Positions 16,102-21,334 of a DNA stretch of 21,334 bases are shown here, one piece after another; position 1 is the stretch's first letter; each line of letters begins with the position of its first letter. This DNA is from CAZTHL01 sp964613585. Lineage in GTDB: Bacteria > Pseudomonadota > Alphaproteobacteria > DSM-16000 > Inquilinaceae. The DNA lies in contig CAZTHL010000064.1 of NCBI GenBank assembly GCA_964613585.1, positions 1-21,334 of the forward strand, given 5' to 3'. The position numbers and the translations under genes were made by a program. The notes beneath the pieces were generated by a model. The model did no database searches. It was given only the letters and a program-made list of their open reading frames with translations, and was not told the DNA's origin.

Positions 16102-17088
16102 TCAGCCTTCCGCGAAGGGGTCGGGGGCGGCTCCGGAGAGGGTCACCACCGGCGGCCTGGGGCGCTCGTCGACCTGGAGGCGGAACACGTCGGGCCGGCC
16201 GTAGTGGCCGACGACGTCGAAGTCGTACTTGCCGCGGGCGATCTGGCCGAGGTCGATCTCGGCGTGCTGGATCGTCTCGCGCTCGTAATCCGGGCCGGCC
16301 AGCACGGTGCCGAGCGGGTCGACGATGACGCTGCCGCCGCGCATCAGCACCGCGTCCGGGTCGGTGACCGGCCCGAGCGTCAGGTCGAGCGCGTCGGAAT
16401 GGGCGCCGTAGTCCTCCGGGCAGTCGCGCCGGCTGAGGAACTGGCAGGCGGAGAGCACGAAGCAGCGGCCCTCGAGCGCGATGTGGCGCATGCTGGCGAC
16501 GGCGGCGTCGCGGTCGTCGGCCGTGGGCGCGCAGTAGAGCTGGATGCCCTTGGCGTACATGGCCATGCGCAAGAGCGGCATGTAATTCTCCCAGCAGATC
16601 ACCGCGCCCAGGCGGCCGAGCGGGGTGTCGAGCACCGGCAGGGTCGAGCCGTCGCCGAAGCCCCAGACCAGCCGCTCCATGGCCGTCGGCATCAGCTTGC
16701 GGTGCTTGCCCAGCAGGCGCCCGTCGGGCCCGAGGAACAGCGCCGTGCAATAGAGCGTGCCGCCGTCGCGCTCGATGACGCCGACGACCAGGTGCACGCC
16801 GTGGCGGCGCGCGGCGGCCCCCAGGCGCTCGACCGCCGGGCCGGGCACGTCGACCGCGCTGTCGAAATAGCGGCGGAACGCGTCGCGGCCGGCCGACGTG
16901 CGGGTGCCGACCCGGGCGCCGAAGTCGAGCCCCTTGGGGTAGGCCGAGACGAAGGCCTCCGGAAAGACGACGAGGCGGGCGCCCAAGCGCGCGGCGTCGG
17001 CCGTCAGGTCATCGAGCTTGGCGAGCGTCCGCTCCCGGTCGAACACCACGGGGGCGGCCTGCACGACGGCGGCGGTGAAGGGGGGCAT
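16102..17088 (-). CDS. Nitrilase-family C-N hydrolase (probable aliphatic-type nitrilase)
   Basis: The 328-residue protein belongs to the nitrilase superfamily, which hydrolyses nitriles or amides through a Glu-Lys-Cys triad. All three residues are visible: Glu44 in VFPEAFVSAYP, Lys131 in KHRKLMPTAMERLVWGFGDG and Cys165 in GAVICWENYMPLLR. The CWENYMPL context together with FVSAYPKG and the HRKLMPTAMER segment points to branch 1 (true nitrilases) rather than amidases or cyanide hydratase. The physiological nitrile is unknown. The start is ATG at 17088. An in-frame ATG 19 codons upstream would place the candidate promoter within the gene. No strong ribosome binding site is seen. There is no aldoxime dehydratase or nitrile hydratase neighbour. 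Confidence 0.88.
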   Translation of the reverse strand: MPPFTAAVVQAAPVVFDRERTLAKLDDLTADAARLGARLVVFPEAFVSAYPKGLDFGARVGTRTSAGRDAFRRYFDSAVDVPGPAVERLGAAARRHGVHLVVGVIERDGGTLYCTALFLGPDGRLLGKHRKLMPTAMERLVWGFGDGSTLPVLDTPLGRLGAVICWENYMPLLRMAMYAKGIQLYCAPTADDRDAAVASMRHIALEGRCFVLSACQFLSRRDCPEDYGAHSDALDLTLGPVTDPDAVLMRGGSVIVDPLGTVLAGPDYERETIQHAEIDLGQIARGKYDFDVVGHYGRPDVFRLQVDERPRPPVVTLSGAAPDPFAEG

Positions 17089-17385
17089 GGCAGTCCGTGT
17101 CGGCTTCGGTGACGAGATGACGATTTTTCTGCACCGCTTATCCAACGACGCTTCGCGGTACTCAATGCGCCCTTAACGGCTCCTCTCCTGAACCAAATCG
17201 ATGAGGCCTGATGCCGCCGAGGGGTGGGCTGTGATCTGCCTTGTTGATGATGACCTGGTGCTCGGCGAGGGGCAGCGGCTGCGCCAAGCCGGCCCCACGT
17301 CACGTCACGCGGCCGGCTGATCCGATCGGCGAAGGGGCGGTCGTCCGGCGGAGCCGCGTGGCGGTTCTGCGTAGCGGCTCTCGGC
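17089..17385. other. Intergenic region upstream of the nitrilase and the small ORF
   Basis: These 297 bases separate divergent coding regions. They hold a candidate promoter for the nitrilase. A 39-codon plus-strand frame at 17199 looks vaguely like a response-regulator beginning (CLVDDDLVLGE) but stops at once and is unlikely to be real. Confidence 0.45.
17137..17165 (-). promoter_or_regulatory. Candidate promoter of the nitrilase gene
   Basis: On the minus strand TTGAGT (17165-17160) and GATAAG (17142-17137) are 17 bases apart, each matching four of six consensus bases. It lies about 50 bases before the nitrilase start in locally AT-richer DNA. Confidence 0.35.
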
Positions 17386-17694
17386 ATGGTGCTGCTCGCG
17401 CGGAAGGAGGTCCTTGGGCGTTGTTCAGCCCTCTGCTTTGCCGGGCCGTTCTTTCGGCAGCACCACAGACGGCTGCTTTGGACGGTTCGGCACCGTGCCA
17501 GGGCGGACGGTGCGGCACGGCAGGCGATCGAGCAGGGCAAAGAGGCGGTCGAGCAGGAATTGCGCGCCGTCGATTGGGTCGATCCGGCTTGGATGATCGC
17601 CGGGATCGTGCTTCTGTTCCCGTTCTTCGGCGTGGGTCTGGTCGCGGCCTTGTGGAGCGGCCTTTTAGGCGGCCTTTGGGGCGGTGCGGCGTGA
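17386..17694 (+). CDS. Small hypothetical protein with a C-terminal membrane segment
   Basis: This 102-residue ORF has no recognised family. Its second half looks protein-like. A short amphipathic stretch (RQAIEQGKEAVEQELRAVDWV) is followed by a clear hydrophobic segment (MIAGIVLLFPFFGVGLVAAL) and a Gly-rich end. The first 40 residues are Arg/Cys-rich and less convincing, so the true start may be elsewhere or the reading may be disturbed. AAGGAGG at 17403-17409 lies inside the ORF but is not placed for any in-frame start. It is 95 bases before panB on the same strand. It may be a small membrane protein or not a gene at all. Confidence 0.4.
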   Translation: MVLLARKEVLGRCSALCFAGPFFRQHHRRLLWTVRHRARADGAARQAIEQGKEAVEQELRAVDWVDPAWMIAGIVLLFPFFGVGLVAALWSGLLGGLWGGAA

Positions 17695-17789
17695 CGGCGC
17701 GTTGCGTGGTAGCCTAGACGGGCGCGGCGCCATACCGTCCGGCAAGGTGCCGCGTTGCCGTCGACCCTGTCAGCCGAGAGCCCGTGCCG

Positions 17790-18617
17790 ATGAGCGTGCA
17801 GAACCGTCAGCGCCAACTGACCGTCGTCGACATCGCCGGGCGCAAGGGCGGCGACCCGATCGTCTGCCTGACCGCCTACACTTGGCCGACGGCGCGCGCC
17901 ATCGACCCGCATGTCGACCTGATCCTGGTCGGCGACAGCCTGGGCATGGTCGTCTACGGCTACGACAGCACCCTGCCGGTCACCGTCGACATGATGGCGC
18001 GCCACGGCGAGGCGGTGGCGCGCGGCGCGGAGCACGCCTGCGTCGTCGTCGACCTGCCCTTCGCCAGCTACCAGGAGTCGCCTCAGGCGGCGTTCCGCAC
18101 CGCCTCCCGCCTGCTCGCCGACACCGGCTGCGCCGCGGTCAAGCTCGAGGGCGGCGCGGCCATGGCCGAGACCATCGACTTCCTCACCCGCCGCGGCATC
18201 CCGGTCATGGGCCATGTCGGGCTGATGCCGCAGATGGTGCATACCCTCGGCGGCTACCGGGCGCGCGGCCGCGCCACCATGGAGGCCGAGCAGATCGCCC
18301 GCGACGCGCGCGCGGTGGCCGAGGCCGGCGCCTTCGCCGTGGTGCTGGAGGGCACCGTGGAGCCGCTGGCCCGGCAGCTCACGGCCGAGCTGCCGATCCC
18401 GACCATCGGCATCGGCGCCTCGCCCGGCTGCGACGGCCAGATCCTGGTGACCGAGGACGTCGCCGGGCTGTTCACCGCGTTCAAGCCGAAATTCGTCAAG
18501 CGCTACGCCGAGCTGACGCCGGCGCTGTCGGAGGCGGCGGCGGCCTACGCGGCCGATGTGCGCGCCCGCCGCTTCCCCGGGCCGGAGCACTGCTTCGGCA
18601 TGCCCGCGCCCCACTGA
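17790..18617 (+). CDS. panB: 3-methyl-2-oxobutanoate hydroxymethyltransferase (ketopantoate hydroxymethyltransferase)
   Basis: PanB makes ketopantoate from 2-oxoisovalerate and methylenetetrahydrofolate, the first committed step to pantothenate and CoA. The 275-residue length is usual. The metal ligands Asp49 (VGDSLGMV) and Asp88 (VVDLPF) are present, with Lys118 and Glu120 (AVKLEGG), MGHVGLMPQ, and the catalytic Glu187 (VVLEGTVE), all at the expected spacing. The IGIGASPGCDGQILV and FKPKFVKRYAEL blocks complete the family pattern. The start is ATG at 17790. A GTG two codons earlier (17784) is also possible. panC follows after 21 bases, so the two are very probably one operon. Confidence 0.97.
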   Translation: MSVQNRQRQLTVVDIAGRKGGDPIVCLTAYTWPTARAIDPHVDLILVGDSLGMVVYGYDSTLPVTVDMMARHGEAVARGAEHACVVVDLPFASYQESPQAAFRTASRLLADTGCAAVKLEGGAAMAETIDFLTRRGIPVMGHVGLMPQMVHTLGGYRARGRATMEAEQIARDARAVAEAGAFAVVLEGTVEPLARQLTAELPIPTIGIGASPGCDGQILVTEDVAGLFTAFKPKFVKRYAELTPALSEAAAAYAADVRARRFPGPEHCFGMPAPH

Positions 18618-18638
18618 CTGACCTGCGGAGCCCGCGCC

Positions 18639-19514
18639 ATGGCGACATCCCGGGGCCGCCGCCTGGTCCTCGCCGACACGTTGCAGAGGCTGCGGGCGCA
18701 GGTCGGCCGCTGGCGCCGGGACGGCCTGACCGTGGCGCTGGTGCCGACCATGGGCGCGCTGCACCGGGGCCATCTGGCGCTGGTCGAGGCGGCGCGGGCG
18801 GAGGCCGACCGGAGCGTGGTCAGCGTCTTCGTCAACCCGACCCAGTTCGCGCCCACCGAGGATCTGTCGCGCTACCCGAGGGACCCGGCGGGCGATGCCG
18901 CCAAGCTGGAGCGGTCGGGCGCGGACCTGATGTACGCCCCGGCACCCGACGTCATGTACCCGGAGGGCTTCGCCACCACCGTGCGGGTCGGCGGCCTCAC
19001 CGATACGCTGGAAGGCGCGGCGCGGCCCGGCCATTTCGACGGCGTCGCCACCGTGGTCACCAAGCTGCTGATCCAGGCGGCGCCCGACCTCGCGGTGTTC
19101 GGCGAGAAGGACTATCAGCAGCTCCTGGTGATCCGCCGGCTGGTGCGGGACCTCGACCTGCCCGTGCGCATCGACAGCGTGCCGACGGTGCGCGAGCCGG
19201 ACGGCCTCGCCATGTCCTCGCGCAACGCCCGGCTCGGGCCGGAGGAGCGGGCGCTCGCCGGCATGCTGAACCGCATCCTCCTCGACACCGCCGAGCGGGC
19301 CGGTGCGCTCATGGACAGCCCGGAGCGCGCGGTCCGGCAGGGCCGCGAGGCGCTCGCCGCCGCCGGCTTCGACACGGTCGACTATCTGGAGCTGCGCGGC
19401 GCCGCGGGGCTCGAGCGGCTCGAGCGCCTCGACCGTCCGGCCCGGCTGCTCGCGGCCGTGCGCCTGCCGAGCGCCCGGCTCATCGACAATGTGCCGGTCG
19501 CGCCACGCGGATAG
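18639..19514 (+). CDS. panC: Pantoate-beta-alanine ligase (pantothenate synthetase)
   Basis: PanC joins pantoate and beta-alanine with ATP through a pantoyl-adenylate, the last step of pantothenate synthesis. The 291-residue protein carries the HxGH nucleotide motif (PTMGALHRGHLALV, His42 and His45), the VFVNPTQF block, FGEKDYQQLLVIRRLVRDL, and the flexible SSRNARL loop (MSSRNARLGPEER) that replaces KMSKS in this family. The start is ATG at 18639, with GGAG about ten bases upstream. The TAG stop (19512-19514) is shared with the beginning of a palindromic repeat. No panD or panE is present here. Confidence 0.97.
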   Translation: MATSRGRRLVLADTLQRLRAQVGRWRRDGLTVALVPTMGALHRGHLALVEAARAEADRSVVSVFVNPTQFAPTEDLSRYPRDPAGDAAKLERSGADLMYAPAPDVMYPEGFATTVRVGGLTDTLEGAARPGHFDGVATVVTKLLIQAAPDLAVFGEKDYQQLLVIRRLVRDLDLPVRIDSVPTVREPDGLAMSSRNARLGPEERALAGMLNRILLDTAERAGALMDSPERAVRQGREALAAAGFDTVDYLELRGAAGLERLERLDRPARLLAAVRLPSARLIDNVPVAPRG

Positions 19515-19562
19515 AGCGTTTCCGGCTCGAGTGGACGATGTCGCCTGAGGCGGAGACGCTCC
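19513..19562. repeat. Dispersed palindromic repeat, short form
   Basis: AGAGCGTTTCCG on the left and CGGAGACGCTC on the right pair around a short core. The arms match those of the copy at 8013-8136, but the long core is absent. As in that copy, the TAG opening the repeat is the stop codon of the gene before it (panC). The transcript could fold into a stable hairpin and might act as a terminator. Confidence 0.75.
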
Positions 19563-19611
19563 GGGCACGCCCGGCCGTGCCTGACGGCCGCGCCGGATCG
19601 CCTGCGGGCGG

Positions 19612-19647
19612 CCCTCCCTACCCGTGGGGCCCTCCCCACCCGTGGGG
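19612..19647. repeat. 18-bp direct repeat, two units
   Basis: CCCTCCCTACCCGTGGGG is followed at once by CCCTCCCCACCCGTGGGG, with one mismatch. The second unit contains the perfect inverted repeat CCCCAC, CC, GTGGGG. It lies in the panC-sdhC gap about 100 bases after panC. Beyond it, a run of seven A at 19694-19700 leads into an AT-richer stretch before sdhC. Confidence 0.7.
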
Positions 19648-19765
19648 ATGGACCGCGAGCGGATCGTGCCCTGGGCCCCGATCCGGGATCCCGGCGCAAA
19701 AAAACGGCACGCCCTGCCACAGCCGGCGAGCGTATACAACCCACCACTGTGCGACAGCGGCTGCG

Positions 19766-19794
19766 TTGACTCCTATTGTGCAGGCGCGTAAATC
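19766..19794 (+). promoter_or_regulatory. Candidate promoter of the sdh operon
   Basis: TTGACT and TAAATC are separated by 17 bases, about 75 bases before the sdhC start. The -35 matches five of six consensus bases and the -10 three of six. The surrounding 100 bases are the most AT-rich of this gap, which fits a promoter. Confidence 0.45.
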
Positions 19795-19869
19795 AGTAAA
19801 TACAAAAGAGCACGCTCGGTTGCCCCGAGCGCGGCCCTCGGACACCTCAGAGCCAGCGAGGACGGCGCC

Positions 19870-20262
19870 ATGGCCCTTCAGGAGCGGCCTCTATCGCCGC
19901 ATCTGACCATCTATCGTCCACAGATCACCAGTGTTCTGTCGATATTGCACCGGATGACCGGCGTGGCGCTCTCCGTCGGGACGCTGCTTCTGGTCTACTG
20001 GCTGGTCTCGGCCGCCGCCGGGCCCACGGCGTTCGCCGCGGCGCAGGGCGTCATCGGCTCCTGGCTCGGCATCCTGATCCTGCTCGGCTGGTCGTGGGCC
20101 CTGTTCTACCACCTGGCCAACGGCATCCGGCACATGGTCTGGGACACCGGCCACGGCTTCGAGCTGGACACGCTCGAGCTTACCGGCTGGATCGTGGTCG
20201 GCGCGTCGGTCGGGCTGACCGCGCTGGCCTGGATCGTCGGCCTCATCGTGATGGGAGGGTAA
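19870..20262 (+). CDS. sdhC: Succinate dehydrogenase, cytochrome b556 subunit
   Basis: SdhC is one of two small membrane anchors that hold haem b and the quinone site of complex II. The 130-residue protein shows the family pattern RPLSPHLTIYRPQITSVLS in its N-terminus, LHRMTGVAL, three membrane segments, and FYHLANGIRHMVWDTGHGF. His81 in this motif is at the position of the haem ligand. It is the first gene of sdhC-sdhD-sdhA, with a candidate promoter upstream. The sdhD start is four bases after its stop, and GGGAGG near the end of sdhC serves as the sdhD ribosome binding site. Confidence 0.96.
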   Translation: MALQERPLSPHLTIYRPQITSVLSILHRMTGVALSVGTLLLVYWLVSAAAGPTAFAAAQGVIGSWLGILILLGWSWALFYHLANGIRHMVWDTGHGFELDTLELTGWIVVGASVGLTALAWIVGLIVMGG

Positions 20263-20266
20263 CGGC

Positions 20267-20647
20267 ATGAGCCTGCGCACGCCGCTGGCCCGGGCGCGCG
20301 GCCTGGGCTCCGCCAAGCAGGGCTCGCACCACTGGTGGCTGCAGCGCCTGAGTTCGATCGCCCTGGTGCCGTTGAGCCTGTGGTTCGTCGCCTCGATCGT
20401 CGCGCTGGCCGGTGCCGGCTACACCGACGTCCTGGTCTGGCTCAGCAACCCGATCGTCGCCGCCCTGATGATCCTGACCCTGGTCGCGACCTTCCATCAC
20501 GCCGCCCTGGGCATGCAGGTTGTCTATGAGGATTATGTGTCGCCTCACTGGTTGATGCTGACGGTCGACATCGTCACGAAGTTCCTGTGCGTGGCGCTGG
20601 CCGTCGTGTCGATCCTCGCCGTGCTCAAGATCGCCGTCGCAGGCTAG
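20267..20647 (+). CDS. sdhD: Succinate dehydrogenase, hydrophobic membrane anchor subunit
   Basis: SdhD pairs with SdhC in the membrane part of complex II. The 126-residue protein begins with a cytoplasmic stretch (RGLGSAKQGSHHWWLQRLSS) characteristic of alphaproteobacterial SdhD. Three hydrophobic segments follow. The middle one ends in FHHAALGMQVVYEDYV, which carries the haem-associated histidine and the Tyr/Asp pair near the quinone site. sdhA follows after 11 bases, with AGGAGGA overlapping the sdhD stop as its ribosome binding site. Confidence 0.95.
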   Translation: MSLRTPLARARGLGSAKQGSHHWWLQRLSSIALVPLSLWFVASIVALAGAGYTDVLVWLSNPIVAALMILTLVATFHHAALGMQVVYEDYVSPHWLMLTVDIVTKFLCVALAVVSILAVLKIAVAG

Positions 20648-20658
20648 GAGGACCGGCC

Positions 20659-21334
20659 ATGACCAATGCGTACGAGGTCATCGACCACAGCTACGATGTC
20701 GTCATCGTCGGCGCCGGCGGCGCCGGTCTGCGCGCCACCTTCGGCATGGCCGAGCAGGGGCTGAAGACGGCCTGCGTCACCAAGGTGTTCCCGACCCGCA
20801 GCCACACCGTGGCGGCGCAGGGCGGGGTCTCCGCCGCGCTCGGCAACATGGGCGAGGACGACTGGCGCTTCCACATGTACGACACCGTCAAGGGGTCGGA
20901 CTGGCTGGGCGACCAGGACGCCATCGAGTACATGTGCCGCGAGGCGGTCCCGGCGATCATCGAGCTGGAGCATTACGGCCTGCCGTTCAGCCGCACGCCC
21001 GAGGGCAAGATCTACCAGCGCGCCTTCGGCGGCATGACCACGCATTTCGGCAAGGGCCAGGCCTACCGCACCTGCGCGGCGGCGGACCGGACCGGCCACG
21101 CCATGCTGCACACCCTCTACCAGCAGTCGCTCAAGCACGAGGCCGAGTTCTTCATCGAGTTCATCGCGCTCGACCTGATCATGGAGGACGGCATCTGCCG
21201 CGGGGTGGTCTGCTGGAACCTCGACGACGGCACCATCCACCGCTTCCGCTCGCACATGGTGGTGCTGGCCACCGGCGGGTACGGCCGCGCCTACTTCTCC
21301 TGCACCTCGGCGCACACCTGCACCGGCGACGGCA
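20659..21334 (+). CDS. sdhA: Succinate dehydrogenase flavoprotein subunit (3' truncated by window end)
   Basis: SdhA oxidises succinate to fumarate at its covalent FAD in the TCA cycle. The first 225 codons are in the window. The dinucleotide-binding motif VVIVGAGGAGLRATFGMAE is at residues 14-32. Next comes TRSHTVAAQGGVSAALGNM, where His49 is the covalent FAD attachment site, then RTPEGKIYQRAFGG, and TGGYGRAYFSCTSAHTCTGDG at the edge. Start ATG 20659 has AGGAGGA about seven bases upstream. sdhB is expected beyond the window. Confidence 0.97.
   Translation, partial: MTNAYEVIDHSYDVVIVGAGGAGLRATFGMAEQGLKTACVTKVFPTRSHTVAAQGGVSAALGNMGEDDWRFHMYDTVKGSDWLGDQDAIEYMCREAVPAIIELEHYGLPFSRTPEGKIYQRAFGGMTTHFGKGQAYRTCAAADRTGHAMLHTLYQQSLKHEAEFFIEFIALDLIMEDGICRGVVCWNLDDGTIHRFRSHMVVLATGGYGRAYFSCTSAHTCTGDG

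Noticed and set aside
17199..17318. Short frame reading CLVDDDLVLGE, like the start of a response regulator
   Set aside because: It ends after 39 codons, and no receiver-domain sequence follows in any frame, so the likeness is probably chance.
17004..19739. A 911-codon minus-strand open frame opposite panB and panC
   Set aside because: It is the antisense of two clear housekeeping genes and has shadow composition (His/Arg/Gln/Asp-rich). No motif is recognisable.

Overview
The window is very GC-rich (roughly 70% by eye). Its gene set points to an alphaproteobacterium: a 2-oxoglutarate dehydrogenase E2 gene, an sdhC-sdhD-sdhA operon, a DUF3293 gene fused translationally to cobyric acid synthase, and a CtrA-like box. 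A Rhodospirillales-type lineage would fit, but the sequence alone does not settle genus or species. Almost all of it reads as ordinary chromosome. I see no phage, plasmid, CRISPR or defence system.

Layout. Positions 1-1037 hold the 3' part of sucB/odhB. It converges on a minus-strand pair, cobQ and a DUF3293 gene, which overlap by four bases (GTGA). The gap between them carries an eight-copy 14-bp minisatellite. A short basic protein gene (3349-3585), tRNA-Thr(GGT) at 3789-3863 and a CxxC carboxymuconolactone-decarboxylase-family gene (4242-4850) follow, with two further 15-bp minisatellites in the gaps. Positions 4851-8136 hold a dispersed palindromic repeat, an unrecognised very acidic protein with internal ~105-residue repeats (5403-6584), and an RND periplasmic adaptor (6858-8015) that may be translated by coupling to a 34-codon leader ORF. 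An 842-bp IS5-family element (8137-8978) with a broken transposase separates the adaptor from its RND pump (9024-12119).

The right half holds a MASE1-PAS-HisKA-HATPase sensor kinase (minus), asd (plus), a nitrilase (minus), a small possible membrane protein, panB-panC (pantothenate synthesis), and then sdhC-sdhD-sdhA. sdhA runs off the window end.

How the genes relate. The two window edges are TCA-cycle enzymes. asd supplies lysine, threonine, methionine and diaminopimelate synthesis. panBC supplies coenzyme A synthesis, and cobQ supplies cobalamin synthesis. The efflux pair and the orphan kinase are accessory. The most unusual features are the imperfect palindromic repeat family, two copies of which supply the TAG stop codon of the gene before them; the IS inserted exactly at the edge of one such palindrome inside the efflux operon; the leader ORF with TGATG coupling; the acidic repeat protein; and several unrelated short tandem repeats confined to intergenic DNA.
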